A stretch of DNA of 44,482 nt from an uncultured Clostridia bacterium (GTDB taxonomy: Bacteria > Bacillota > Clostridia > Oscillospirales > Acutalibacteraceae). The position numbers and the translations under genes were made by a program. The stretch is taken from assembly GCA_947631835.1 (NCBI GenBank), contig CANRMW010000002.1, positions 1 to 44,482 of the forward strand, given 5' to 3'. How positions within the stretch are numbered: the stretch's first letter is position 1; every line of letters begins with the position of its first letter. The notes under the pieces are model-generated. The model saw only the letters and a list, made by a program, of their open reading frames with translations, was not told the origin of the DNA and did no database searches. Below, piece after piece: positions 18,004 to 27,113 of this stretch.

Positions 18004-18399
18004 ATGGCGAACGAACGGCACGAACACGGCGTCCAGCATGTGCGCGTGAAGCCGCAGGAGGAATTTTGCCCCGGCGAGCACGAGCACTCCGGCCTTGCCG
18101 CCGTGAAGGAAGCGCTGCCCCCCCTCGATACGCTTTTCCAGCTCGCCGAGCTTTTCAAAATGTTCGGGGACTCCACCCGCATCCGCATCATGTGCGTGCT
18201 GTTCCAAAAGGAGCTCTGCGTCTGCGAGATCGCCGATCTGCTCGAGATGGGGCAGTCCGCGATCTCCCACCAGCTCCGCTTGCTGCGCAGCGCGCACCTG
18301 GTCAAGGTCCGGCGCGACGGCAAGCAGTCGTATTATTCGCTGGACGACGCCCATGTGCGGGAGATCTACCTCCTCGGGCTCGAGCACGTCAACGAATAA
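18004..18399 (+). CDS. ArsR/SmtB-family metal-responsive repressor
   Basis: 131 residues, start at 18004 behind AAGGAGGGGACGGT. Winged helix with E-L-C-V-C-E-I-A-D-L-L-E-M-G-Q-S-A-I-S-H-Q-L-R-L-L recognition region. The alpha3 E-L-C-V-C-E motif is the CadC/ArsR metal-thiolate site; the N-terminus adds His and Cys (H-E-H-G-V-Q-H, F-C-P-G-E-H-E-H) as in CadC-like proteins. Predicted to release DNA on Cd/Pb/Zn. It leads an operon with an HMA protein and P-type ATPase and should autoregulate through O1. Confidence 0.9.
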   Translation: MANERHEHGVQHVRVKPQEEFCPGEHEHSGLAAVKEALPPLDTLFQLAELFKMFGDSTRIRIMCVLFQKELCVCEIADLLEMGQSAISHQLRLLRSAHLVKVRRDGKQSYYSLDDAHVREIYLLGLEHVNE

Positions 18400-18431
18400 G
18401 CGCGGGAAGGAAAGCCCGAAGCGCTTTTTTT
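18398..18431 (+). terminator. Hairpin with T7 right after arsR (attenuator)
   Basis: AAGCGC GGG / CCC GCGCTT stem interrupted by a short inner loop, followed by TTTTTTT, starting inside the stop codon. It should terminate part of the transcript before the HMA and ATPase genes. Confidence 0.65.
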
Positions 18432-18451
18432 GCGCCGAACGTGTGAACGTT

Positions 18452-18466
18452 TGAGCATTTGAACAT
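18452..18466. promoter_or_regulatory. Second ArsR-type operator O2
   Basis: TGAGCATTTGAACAT matches the reverse complement of O1 (TGAGCATTTGTTCAT) at 13 of 15 positions and sits 40 bp before the HMA gene. No clear -10 box was seen near it. Confidence 0.55.
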
Positions 18467-18505
18467 CAGCAAAACCAAATCCAAACGGGAAAGGGACGGT
18501 TTGTT

Positions 18506-18724
18506 ATGACAAAGAAATTCAAGATGCAGGACCTCGACTGCGCGAACTGCGCCGCGAAGATGGAAATGCTCATCAAGAAGATCCCCGGCGTTGAGGACGC
18601 CTCCATGAACTTCATGATGCAGAAGCTCACGCTCACCGCTCCCGACGACCGCTTTGAGGAGATCGTCCGCGAGGCGCAGAAGGTCTGCACCAAAGTGGAC
18701 GACGGCTGCCTCATTCTCCGCTGA
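18506..18724 (+). CDS. Small heavy-metal-associated (HMA) domain protein
   Basis: 72 residues, a single ferredoxin-like HMA fold (M-Q-D-L-D-C-A-N-C-A-A-K-M-E with the metal pair C-x-x-C, and a beta-strand M-N-F-M-M-Q-K-L-T-L). The Asp before C-A-N-C (D-C-A-N-C) is typical of Zn/Cd/Pb-type domains rather than copper chaperones. In many bacteria this domain is the N-terminus of the ATPase; here it is a separate gene 70 bp upstream of it, so it probably hands metal to the pump. Confidence 0.85.
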   Translation: MTKKFKMQDLDCANCAAKMEMLIKKIPGVEDASMNFMMQKLTLTAPDDRFEEIVREAQKVCTKVDDGCLILR

Positions 18725-18794
18725 CCCGCAGATCCCTTCGGAAAGTCTTCCCGCCCGGGAAGACTTTCGTATACCGCAAACTGGAGGTCCCCGT

Positions 18795-20669
18795 ATGACC
18801 AAAAAGCAGAAAAAGACGCTTGTGCGCATCCTCATCACCGGCGCGGTGTTCGCGGTGCTCTTCGTGCTCGAACACGCCGGCGCGTTCGCTTCGCTCCCGC
18901 CGCTTCTCACGGTCTGGTTTTACCTTGCGCCGTATCTTCTCATCAGCTACGATGTGATTTTGAAGGCTGTGAAGAACATTTCCCACGGCACGGTCTTTGA
19001 CGAAAACCTGCTGATGCTCGTCGCGACGGTCGCGGCGTTCGCCGTCGGGGAGTTTTCGGAGGCGCTCGCCGTCATGCTGTTCTATCAGGTCGGCGAGCTG
19101 TTCCAGAGCTACGCGGTCGGCAAGTCCCGCCGCTCCATCACCGATATGCTCGACATCGTGCCGGAGTACGCGAATATCGAGGCGGACGGCCAGCTCACGC
19201 AGGTCGATCCGGACGAGGTCGCGGTCGGGACGGAAATCGTGGTTCTCCCCGGGGAGCGCATTCCGCTGGACGGCGTCGTGACGGACGGCAGCTCCTTTCT
19301 CGATACGAAGGCCCTTACCGGTGAGCCGGTGCCGCGCAGCGTGAACGCCGGAGACGAGATCGTCAGCGGCTGCGTCAACGGCGCGGGGACGCTCCGTGTG
19401 CGGACCACGAAAGCGTTTGAAAATTCCACGGTCACGCGCATTTTGGAGCTCGTCGAAAACGCCGGGAACCGCAAGGCGAAGGTCGAGAACTTCATCACGC
19501 GGTTCGCGCGCGTCTACACGCCTTTCGTAACGTGCTGCGCGCTGCTCCTCGCGGTGATCCCGCCGCTCTTTTTCGGCGGCGCGTGGACGGACTGGCTCCG
19601 CCGCGCGTGCATCTTCCTCGTCATCTCCTGCCCGTGCGCGCTCGTGATCTCTGTCCCGCTCGGCTTCTTCGGCGGGATCGGCGCCTCCTCGCGGCTCGGC
19701 GTGCTCGTGAAGGGCAGCAACTTCCTTGAAGCGCTCTCCCAGACGGACACCCTCGTGTTCGATAAGACCGGCACGCTGACGAAGGGCGAGTTCCGCGTCA
19801 CGGCGGTCTGCCCGGAAAGCGGGAGCGAAGCAGAGCTGCTTGAATTTGCCGCGCTCGGCGAGGGCTTCTCCACCCACCCGATCGCCCACTCCATCCGCGA
19901 GGCTTACGGCAAGCCCGCCGACCTCTCCCGCGTCGCGGACGTGGAGGAGCAGCCTGGGCTCGGCATTCGCGCGAAGATCGACGGGAAGCCCGCGCTCCTT
20001 GGCAGCGGCCGGCTGCTGGACGCGGAGAACGTCGCCTATCTGGAAAACCCCGCCGCCGGGACGGTGGTCTATCTCGCGGCGGAGGGACGGTTCCTTGGTT
20101 CCCTCGTTATCTCGGACACGGCAAAGCCCGGCGCAAAGGAAGCCGTCGCGCTGGCCAAGCGCCTCGGCGTCTCCCGCACCGTGATGCTGACCGGCGACCG
20201 CCGGCGGGCCGCCGAAGCCGCCGCGCGGGAACTCGGCGTGGACGAGGTCCGCGCGGAACTTCTGCCCGCCGGAAAGGTCGAGGCGGTGGAAAGCCTCCTT
20301 CAGGCGGAAACCGGCCGGGGGAAGCTCGCATACGTCGGCGACGGCATCAACGACGCGCCGGTGCTCGCGCGCGCGGACGTCGGCGTCGCGATGGGCTCGA
20401 TGGGTTCGGACGCGGCGATCGAGGCAGCGGACATCGTGATCCTCGACGACGACCTTCGGAAGATCCCGGCGACGGTGCGCATCGCCCGCAGGACGATGGG
20501 CATCGTGCGGGCGAACATCGTGCTCGCGCTCGCCGTAAAAGCGCTCGTGATGGTGCTCGGCGCGCTCGGCCTCGCGAATATGTGGATGGCGGTCTTCGCG
20601 GACGTCGGCGTCGCGATCCTCGCGATCCTCAACTCCATGCGCACGCTGCGCCTCGGGAAAACCGAATAA
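18795..20669 (+). CDS. Heavy-metal translocating P-type ATPase (Zn/Cd/Pb exporter)
   Basis: 624 residues, start at 18795 after GGAGG. Membrane helices at the N-terminus, actuator domain with T-G-E-P (about 175), transmembrane metal motif S-C-P-C-A-L (about 278-282), phosphorylation site D-K-T-G-T at about 322, nucleotide domain with H-P (S-T-H-P-I-A-H) and hinge G-D-G-I-N-D-A-P at about 514. Cys-Pro-Cys with ArsR/CadC control points to P1B-2 type Zn2+/Cd2+/Pb2+ export. It has no fused HMA domain; the preceding gene supplies one. Confidence 0.92.
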   Translation: MTKKQKKTLVRILITGAVFAVLFVLEHAGAFASLPPLLTVWFYLAPYLLISYDVILKAVKNISHGTVFDENLLMLVATVAAFAVGEFSEALAVMLFYQVGELFQSYAVGKSRRSITDMLDIVPEYANIEADGQLTQVDPDEVAVGTEIVVLPGERIPLDGVVTDGSSFLDTKALTGEPVPRSVNAGDEIVSGCVNGAGTLRVRTTKAFENSTVTRILELVENAGNRKAKVENFITRFARVYTPFVTCCALLLAVIPPLFFGGAWTDWLRRACIFLVISCPCALVISVPLGFFGGIGASSRLGVLVKGSNFLEALSQTDTLVFDKTGTLTKGEFRVTAVCPESGSEAELLEFAALGEGFSTHPIAHSIREAYGKPADLSRVADVEEQPGLGIRAKIDGKPALLGSGRLLDAENVAYLENPAAGTVVYLAAEGRFLGSLVISDTAKPGAKEAVALAKRLGVSRTVMLTGDRRRAAEAAARELGVDEVRAELLPAGKVEAVESLLQAETGRGKLAYVGDGINDAPVLARADVGVAMGSMGSDAAIEAADIVILDDDLRKIPATVRIARRTMGIVRANIVLALAVKALVMVLGALGLANMWMAVFADVGVAILAILNSMRTLRLGKTE

Positions 20670-20685
20670 TTCGAAACAAAAAGCC

Positions 20686-20719
20686 AGCGGTGCGGGGGTT
20701 TGCCTCCCGCACCGCTTTT
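20686..20719 (+). terminator. Terminator of the metal-efflux operon
   Basis: AGCGGTGCGGG / CCCGCACCGCT with T4 after the stem, 17 bp after the ATPase stop. The remaining 20720-20874 has no gene. Confidence 0.8.
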
Positions 20720-20874
20720 CCATGCCGTTCTTTTCTACCGTTTCGTTCAGCGCCCGCGCCCTTCCCGCCGAAGCGTCCGGTAAGACCTGAGGCGCTTCAG
20801 GTCGAGCAGCGCGGGGAGGTTTTCGCCTCCGGCCAACCGAAAAAACGCGTTTTTCCCTGTTTCGAGATTTCCCC

Positions 20875-20903
20875 TTGCGCCTCGGCCTGTTTCGTGCTAT
20901 AAT
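20875..20903 (+). promoter_or_regulatory. Promoter of typA
   Basis: TTGCGC, 17 bp, TATAAT; 5' leader of about 60 nt. Confidence 0.7.
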
Positions 20904-20968
20904 CTTTGCGTATGCCCTGCGGGTGAAGGGATACCGCGGGGAAACCCGGAAAGGAAGCAGAAAACAGT

Positions 20969-22795
20969 ATGGGTATTCGGGAAGATCTCCGAAATATTGC
21001 GATCATTGCGCACGTTGACCACGGCAAGACGACGCTGGTCGATCAACTCCTGCGTCAGAGCGGCGTGTTCCGCCAAAACGAGGCGGTCGCCGAGCGCGTC
21101 ATGGATTCCAATGATCTCGAGCGGGAGCGCGGGATCACGATCCTCTCCAAAAACACCGCCGTCCTCTACAACGGCGTGAAGATCAACATTGTCGATACCC
21201 CCGGACACGCCGATTTCGGCGGCGAGGTGGAGCGCATCCTGATGATGGTGGACGGCGTTCTGCTGCTGGTGGACGCATTCGAGGGCTGCATGCCGCAGAC
21301 GCGCTTCGTGCTGAAAAAAGCGCTGGGCCTTGGGAAAAAACCGGTCGTCGTCGTGAACAAGATCGACCGCCCGGGCGCGCGCCCGCTCGAGGTCGTGGAC
21401 GAGGTGCTGGACCTCTTCATCGAGCTCGGCGCGGACGAGAGCCAGCTCGATTTTCCCGTCGTTTACGCCTCCGCGCGCGACGGCTACGCCACGCTCGACC
21501 CCGCGGTCCCCGGCACCGACATGAAGCCGCTCTTTGATATGATCATCCGCGAGGTCCCCGCGCCCGAGGGCAATCTCTCCGGCCCGACGCAGGTGCTCTT
21601 TTCGAACGTGGACCACGACGACTACGTCGGGCGCATCGGCATCGGCCGCGTGGAGCGCGGCACCATCCGCGTGGGGCAGACCGTCACCATCACCAATTCC
21701 GAGGGCGGGGACGCCCGAAACGCGCGGATCGTCAAGCTCTACCAGTTCGAAGGGCTCAAGCGCGTGGACGCGGAGAGCGCATCGCTCGGGGACATCGTCG
21801 CGGTGTCCGGACTTGCCGATCTCAACATCGGCGAGACGGCCTGCGACCCGGAAAATGTTGAGCCGCTGCCGTTCGTGAAGATCGACGAGCCGACCGTCTC
21901 CATGCTCTTCATGGTGAACAGCTCGCCGTTTGCGGGCAGAGAGGGCAAATACGTCACCTCCCGGAACATCCGGGACCGCCTCTTCAAGGAGGTGGAGACG
22001 AACGTCGCCATGCGCGTGGAGGAGACGGACTCCGCCGACACCTTCAAGGTCTCCGGCCGGGGCGAGCTGCACCTCTCGATCCTCATCGAGCAGATGCGCC
22101 GCCAAAACTACGAATTTCAGGTCTCCCGCCCGAATGTCATCTATAAAGAGGAGAACGGCGTGAAACTCGAACCGATGGAGCTTCTCATGATCGAGGTGCC
22201 GGAGGAATACGTCGGCGCGGTCATGGAAAAGCTCGGCACGCGCAAGGCGGAGCTGCTCAACATGGGCTCGAGAGAGAGCGGCACGACCCACCTCGAGTTC
22301 CGCATCCCCTCGCGCGGCATCATGGGCTACCGCTCCGAGTTTCTGACCGATACGAACGGGAACGGCATCATGAACCATGTCTTTGACGGGTACGAGCCGT
22401 ATAAGGGAGACATCCCGAGCCGGACGACGGGTTCCATCGTCGCGTTTGAGGCGGGGGAGACCACGGCCTACGGCCTTTTCTCCGCGCAGGACCGGGGCAG
22501 GCTCTTTGTGGGGCCGGGCGTTCCGGTGTATGAGGGCATGATCGTCGGGTCGAGCCCGAAGGGAGAGGACCTTGTCATCAATGTGTGCCGCAAGAAGCAC
22601 GCCACGAATACCCGCGCCGCCGGCTCCGACGAGGCGCTCAAGCTGACGCCGCACACGGTGCTGTCCCTCGAGCAGTCTTTGGAATTTATCGCCGACGACG
22701 AGTACCTGGAGGTCACGCCGAAAAACATCCGGATGCGCAAGGCGGAGCTCTCCCACGAGCAGCGCATGAAGATCGCCGCAAGAAACAAGAAGTAA
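20969..22795 (+). CDS. typA: Ribosome-associated GTPase TypA/BipA
   Basis: 608 residues, full family length. G1 [10 protein letters not shown]2 around R-G-I-T-I, G3 [11 protein letters not shown]4 [12 protein letters not shown]-Tu-like domain 2; EF-G-like domains III and V; and the BipA-specific C-terminal domain ([17 protein letters not shown]). It is a translational GTPase needed for ribosome assembly and stress growth. Single gene with its own promoter; the fusion gene follows after 60 bp. Confidence 0.95.
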   Translation: MGIREDLRNIAIIAHVDHGKTTLVDQLLRQSGVFRQNEAVAERVMDSNDLERERGITILSKNTAVLYNGVKINIVDTPGHADFGGEVERILMMVDGVLLLVDAFEGCMPQTRFVLKKALGLGKKPVVVVNKIDRPGARPLEVVDEVLDLFIELGADESQLDFPVVYASARDGYATLDPAVPGTDMKPLFDMIIREVPAPEGNLSGPTQVLFSNVDHDDYVGRIGIGRVERGTIRVGQTVTITNSEGGDARNARIVKLYQFEGLKRVDAESASLGDIVAVSGLADLNIGETACDPENVEPLPFVKIDEPTVSMLFMVNSSPFAGREGKYVTSRNIRDRLFKEVETNVAMRVEETDSADTFKVSGRGELHLSILIEQMRRQNYEFQVSRPNVIYKEENGVKLEPMELLMIEVPEEYVGAVMEKLGTRKAELLNMGSRESGTTHLEFRIPSRGIMGYRSEFLTDTNGNGIMNHVFDGYEPYKGDIPSRTTGSIVAFEAGETTAYGLFSAQDRGRLFVGPGVPVYEGMIVGSSPKGEDLVINVCRKKHATNTRAAGSDEALKLTPHTVLSLEQSLEFIADDEYLEVTPKNIRMRKAELSHEQRMKIAARNKK

Positions 22796-22854
22796 AGCCC
22801 GTTTGAAGGATAAAGAAGACCCGCCCGACCCGTTTTTCGGGGAAAGGATGATTT

Positions 22855-24543
22855 ATGCCTGACCTTGTCATTCTCGATCTGGAATGGAACAGCGTTTTCA
22901 GCCGACGCAAAAAGGGATACATCAATGAGATCATCGAGTTCGGCGCGGTCCGCGTGGACGACGGGATGCACGTCATCGACCGCTTTTCGTGCTTTGTGCG
23001 GCCGCAGGTGACGAAGCGCCTCAACTCCGTGACGACCGGCCTCACGCACATCACCGACGACGCGCTGACGGAGGCCGCCACCTTCATGCGGGTGGTGAGC
23101 CGGTTCCGCCGCTGGGCGGGGGAGAGCGTCATCGGGACATGGGGCTCGGGAGACATCCTGACGCTCATTGAGAATTGCCGCTATTTCGCCGGGGACGGCA
23201 GGGTGCCGTTCCTCTTCCGCTATGCCGACATCCAGGCTTATACGGAGTCCATGCTGCAAAAGGGAGGCTCGGAACAGCTCGGCCTCACCGCGGCGGCGGA
23301 GCTCCTCGGGATCGACCCTGCGGACTTCGACCACCACCGCGCGCTGGACGACAGCGTGCTTTCGGCGGCGGTCCTCGAAAAATTTTATACGCTGGAGAGC
23401 TTCGAGCCCTTTGTGCAGGTCTGCGACGAGGAGTTTTACCGCCGCATCACCTTCAAGACCGCCTATATCAACGATCCCGCGAACCCGCTGGTAAAGCCGG
23501 AGTATCTGCGCTTCACCTGCGAGCGGTGCGGCGCGGAGGCGAAGCGCACGGGAAGGTGGAACTCCCTTGGCCGCACCATGCGTGCCTCGTTCCTCTGCCC
23601 GCGCTGCGGGTACCGGTTCAGCGCGCAGGTGCGGGTGAAGCTGCGCTATGAGGGCGTCTCCGTGAACCGGAAGACCGCCCCGCTTCCCGTGATCGAGCCC
23701 CCGCGCGAGGCCGCGCCCGGCCCGGTCGGGGGGATGGAGCTGGAGATCACGGACGGCGTCGGGCTGCTGCGCTTTCCCGCGTGGAAGTCCCTGCCCGTGG
23801 TCCACTGCTTTTCCACACGGCTCGGCGGCGTGAGCCGAAACGAATTTGCCGCGATGAACCTCGGCTTCAACCGGGGCGACGGCGACGCGAACGTGACGGA
23901 GAACTTCTCGCGCTTTGCCGCGGCGCTCGGCGTCCCGATGGAGAAGATCACCGCCGGGAAGCAGGACCACCGCACGGTCGTGCTGCGCGTGACGGAGGCG
24001 GACGCCGGGGCGGGGCTTTGGAAGGCACCGCTTGCCGAGAGCGTGGACGGCCTTGTCACCGACGCACCCGGCCTGCCGCTGCTCGTCTATGCGGCGGACT
24101 GCGTGCCGCTCTATTTCTACGACCCCGCGCACCGCGCGATCGGGCTCTCCCACGCGGGCTGGCGCGGAACGGCGGCGGGCATGGCGAAGGCTACCGTCGA
24201 GAAAATGAAAGAAGAATTTGGGACGGATCCGAGAGAGCTCTTCGCGGCGATCGGCCCGTCGATCGGGCCGGAATGCTTCGAGGTGGACGCGCCCTGCGCC
24301 GAGGAGTTCCTGCGGCTGCCCGGGAGCGAGGATTTCGTCTTTCCAAAAGAGGGCGGAAAGTATCTGGTGGACCTCTGGGCCTGCAACCGCGCGTTCCTGC
24401 TCTCTTCCGGCGTGCTGCCGGAGCACATCACGCTCGGGAACGTCTGCACCTCGAAGAACAGCGACCTCGTCTTTTCCCACCGCGTCACGCGCGGCAAGCG
24501 CGGCTCGAACTGCGCCGTGCTGATGCTGCCCGAGGCGAAGTGA
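22855..24543 (+). CDS. Fusion: DEDDh 3'-5' exonuclease - zinc ribbon - PgeF/YfiH laccase-like domain
   Basis: 562 residues in one uninterrupted frame with a single ribosome site (GGGGAAAGG). Residues 1-185: DnaQ/ERI-like exonuclease, D8 and E10 in I-L-D-L-E-W-N, D100 in G-S-G-D, and H161/D165 in H-H-R-A-L-D-D. Residues 220-253: treble-clef zinc ribbon, C222-x2-C225 and C248-x2-C251. Residues about 305-562: complete PgeF/YfiH domain with F-S-T-R-L-G-G-V-S, K-Q-D-H, A-D-C-V-P-L and S-H-A-G-W-R-G-T, the H-C-H metal site. PgeF-type proteins are purine nucleoside phosphorylase/edit cell-wall precursors; the exonuclease is for RNA or DNA ends. I do not recall this fusion as common. The stop overlaps the next start by one base. 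Confidence 0.88.
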   Translation: MPDLVILDLEWNSVFSRRKKGYINEIIEFGAVRVDDGMHVIDRFSCFVRPQVTKRLNSVTTGLTHITDDALTEAATFMRVVSRFRRWAGESVIGTWGSGDILTLIENCRYFAGDGRVPFLFRYADIQAYTESMLQKGGSEQLGLTAAAELLGIDPADFDHHRALDDSVLSAAVLEKFYTLESFEPFVQVCDEEFYRRITFKTAYINDPANPLVKPEYLRFTCERCGAEAKRTGRWNSLGRTMRASFLCPRCGYRFSAQVRVKLRYEGVSVNRKTAPLPVIEPPREAAPGPVGGMELEITDGVGLLRFPAWKSLPVVHCFSTRLGGVSRNEFAAMNLGFNRGDGDANVTENFSRFAAALGVPMEKITAGKQDHRTVVLRVTEADAGAGLWKAPLAESVDGLVTDAPGLPLLVYAADCVPLYFYDPAHRAIGLSHAGWRGTAAGMAKATVEKMKEEFGTDPRELFAAIGPSIGPECFEVDAPCAEEFLRLPGSEDFVFPKEGGKYLVDLWACNRAFLLSSGVLPEHITLGNVCTSKNSDLVFSHRVTRGKRGSNCAVLMLPEAK

Positions 24544-25433
24544 TGCGCTGCACGCTCTGCCCGCGGCGCTGCGCTGTCGATCGATCGGCCGGGACGGGCT
24601 TTTGCGGCGCGGGGGATTCCATGCGCGTCGCCCGTGCGATGCTCCATTTCGGCGAGGAGCCCCCGATCTCCGGAACGCGCGGCAGCGGCGCGGTGTTTTT
24701 CACCGGCTGCTCCCTGCGCTGCGTTTTTTGTCAGAACAGCACGATCTCCGCGCCGGGCGCGGCCCACGGGCGCACGTTTACCGAAACGGGATTCATCGAG
24801 GTCCTCGATGGCCTTGTGCGCGCCGGCGCGCACAACATCAATCTCGTGACGCCGACGCACTTCGCGTATCCGATCGCGCGGGCGCTCGAAAAATACCGGC
24901 CTCCCGTGCCGGTCGTCTGGAACTCGGGCGGCTATGAAAGCGTCGAGACCCTGCGGATGCTCGAGGGCCTCGTCGATGTCTTTCTGCCGGATTTCAAATA
25001 CGCCGAGGCCGCGCTTGCCGAACGGCTCTCCTCGGCGCCCGATTACCCGGAAACGGCGCTCGCCGCGCTCCGGGAGATGCGCCGCCAGCAGCCGGAAAAC
25101 ATCCTGGACGCGGACGGCATTTTGCAAAAGGGCGTGTTGATCCGCCATCTGATCCTGCCGGGGCACACGAAGAACTCCGTCGCCGCGCTCGAGCTGCTGC
25201 ACCGGGAGTTCCCAGATACGCCGGTGAGCCTCATGGCGCAGTACACGCCGATGGGCCGCGTGTGTACGGACGACCGCTTCGCCGACCTGCGGCGGCCGAT
25301 CACCGCGCGGGAGCGGAACAAGGTGCTCGATGTGATGCTCGCGCTCGATATGCCCGGCTATTACCAATCCAGAAAAAGCGCCGGGGATGCGCTCATCCCC
25401 GATTTTACCCAATTTGACGGCAAAGACTCCTGA
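24543..25433 (+). CDS. Radical SAM protein, PflA/AmmeMemoRadiSam-like
   Basis: 296 residues; start at 24543 overlaps the previous stop. N-terminal M-R-C-T-L-C-P-R-R-C with C-G-A-G cysteines, as in pyruvate-formate-lyase-activating-enzyme homologues; radical SAM cluster C-S-L-R-C-V-F-C-Q-N; N-L-V-T-P-T-H-F and the G-G-Y-E-S motif. Target unknown. Coupled to the exonuclease-PgeF fusion gene. Confidence 0.82.
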   Translation: MRCTLCPRRCAVDRSAGTGFCGAGDSMRVARAMLHFGEEPPISGTRGSGAVFFTGCSLRCVFCQNSTISAPGAAHGRTFTETGFIEVLDGLVRAGAHNINLVTPTHFAYPIARALEKYRPPVPVVWNSGGYESVETLRMLEGLVDVFLPDFKYAEAALAERLSSAPDYPETALAALREMRRQQPENILDADGILQKGVLIRHLILPGHTKNSVAALELLHREFPDTPVSLMAQYTPMGRVCTDDRFADLRRPITARERNKVLDVMLALDMPGYYQSRKSAGDALIPDFTQFDGKDS

Positions 25434-25445
25434 AAGGAGAACCGC

Positions 25446-27062
25446 ATGAAGCCCGCTCTTCGCCTTTTTTCTCCCCTTGAAAAGCTGCGCCTCTCCGACC
25501 GCGCGGAACGGCTCCCGGAATACACCGGCTGCTCCGCGCTCTGGAACGAGGAGACCGCGTTTCAGTGCGCCGTCCACGGCGACGGCGCGTTCCCGGTGCG
25601 GATCAACGCGCCGCCGGGCGTCGTCCCGACGGTGTACCGCGTCGGGGAGGTCCCGTGCGGCCTGCCCTGCTACCCGGAGCCGGATCGCCATGACGCGGAA
25701 TATCTCTCGACCGAACCCGGCCTGTTCCCGGACGTGCTTTTCCCCTTGGAGGACGGCACGCTCACCGTCGGGAAGCGCGCGACGCTCTGGGTCTCGCTTT
25801 TCGTCGGGCCGGGCGCGCCCGCCGGTCCACACCCCGTCACGCTTTCCGTCGGCGGGGAGGAAGCGCGGTTTACCCTCACGGTCGTCCCCGTTTCCCTGCC
25901 GGAGCAGGCGCTGACCGTGACGCAGTGGTTCCACACGGACTGCATCGCGTCGCTCCACCGCGTCCCGGTCTACTCCGAGGCGCACTGGGCGCTGCTCGAA
26001 AAATATATGCGCTGCGCGGCGGCGCACGGGATCAATATGCTCCTCACGCCCGTGCTCACCCCCGCGCTCGACACCGCCGTCGGCGGGGAGCGGCCCTGCA
26101 CGCAGCTCACGGAGATCGAGGTCCTGCCGGACGGCGGGTACGCGTTCGATTTTTCGAAGCTCGAGCGCTGGGTCCGGCTCGCGCGGTCGTGCGGGATCGA
26201 AAAGTTTGAGATCTCGCATCTCTTCTCCCAGTGGGGCGCGAAGTGCGCGCCGAACATCTATGCCTCGGTGAACGGCGTGCGCCGCCGCATTTTCGGCTGG
26301 GACACGCCCTCCGTCTCGCCCGCCTACACGCGCTTTCTCGGCGCGTTTCTCCCGGCGCTGCGAGGGGAGCTCGAGCGGCTCGGCGTTTCGAGCGGGAACG
26401 TGATGTTCCACATCTCCGACGAGCCGGGGGAAAAGGACCTCGAAACGTACCGCGCCGCGAAAGCCGCGGCGATGCCATACCTTGCTGGCTGCACCGTGCG
26501 GGACGCGCTCTCGTCCTTCGCGCTTTACGAATCCGGCACGGTGGAGCATCCCATCGTTTCGAACGATCACATCGCGCCGTTTCTCGCGCGCGGCGTGCCC
26601 GATCTGTGGACCTATACCTGCTGCGGCCAGTGCGTGGACGTCTCCAACCGGTTCCTCGCGCTGCCGTCGTGGCGGAACCGCATCCTCGGCGCGCAGATGT
26701 GGCTGCACGGCGTGACCGGATTCCTGCACTGGGGGTTCAATTTCTGGTATACGCAGTATTCCCTCGCGGTGATCGATCCCTTCACGACGACCGACGCGGG
26801 CGGCGCGTTTCCCGGCGGGGACGCGTTCTCCGTCTATCCCGGAGAGAACGGCCCGCTGCCGTCGCTCCGCCTCAAAGTGTTTCAGTCCGCGCTGTTCGAC
26901 CACCGCGCGCTGTCCCTGCTGGAATCGCATATCGGGCGGGAGAAAACGGGGGCTCTGCTCGGCGAAGGCGCGCAGATGACGTTTTCCTCGTACCCGCGCG
27001 GTGCGTCGTACATTCTCGGCCTGCGCGAGCGGGTCGATCGGGCGCTCGCCGAGAGCCTGTGA
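25446..27062 (+). CDS. DUF4091-domain protein (GH123-like)
   Basis: 538 residues without signal peptide. N-terminal beta-sandwich (to about 160), then TIM-barrel with catalytic-type H-I-S-D-E-P-G at about residue 325 and C-terminal DUF4091 (W-T-Y-T-C-C-G-Q, Q-M-W-L-H-G-V-T-G-F-L-H-W-G). Distant kin of GH123 N-acetyl-beta-galactosaminidases, which use a D-E pair in this place. Substrate unproven; inferred intracellular glycosidase. Starts 13 bp after the radical SAM gene. Confidence 0.8.
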   Translation: MKPALRLFSPLEKLRLSDRAERLPEYTGCSALWNEETAFQCAVHGDGAFPVRINAPPGVVPTVYRVGEVPCGLPCYPEPDRHDAEYLSTEPGLFPDVLFPLEDGTLTVGKRATLWVSLFVGPGAPAGPHPVTLSVGGEEARFTLTVVPVSLPEQALTVTQWFHTDCIASLHRVPVYSEAHWALLEKYMRCAAAHGINMLLTPVLTPALDTAVGGERPCTQLTEIEVLPDGGYAFDFSKLERWVRLARSCGIEKFEISHLFSQWGAKCAPNIYASVNGVRRRIFGWDTPSVSPAYTRFLGAFLPALRGELERLGVSSGNVMFHISDEPGEKDLETYRAAKAAAMPYLAGCTVRDALSSFALYESGTVEHPIVSNDHIAPFLARGVPDLWTYTCCGQCVDVSNRFLALPSWRNRILGAQMWLHGVTGFLHWGFNFWYTQYSLAVIDPFTTTDAGGAFPGGDAFSVYPGENGPLPSLRLKVFQSALFDHRALSLLESHIGREKTGALLGEGAQMTFSSYPRGASYILGLRERVDRALAESL

Positions 27063-27113
27063 CACGCCGTGCGCGGCGGGTCAAAAACGATTTGAATTGG
27101 AGGACCCAAGACA

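Noticed and set aside
18711-20723. Reverse-strand open frame of 670 codons opposite the P-type ATPase
   Set aside because: Antisense shadow of a well-supported gene; composition Arg/Glu/His-rich and no family match.
20897-22756. Reverse-strand open frame of 619 codons opposite typA
   Set aside because: Shadow of typA in a GC-rich codon pattern.
24117-27065. Long reverse-strand open frame of 982 codons
   Set aside because: It runs opposite to the exonuclease fusion, radical SAM and DUF4091 genes, is Arg/His/Ala-rich as expected for GC-rich shadow frames, and has no domain or ribosome site.
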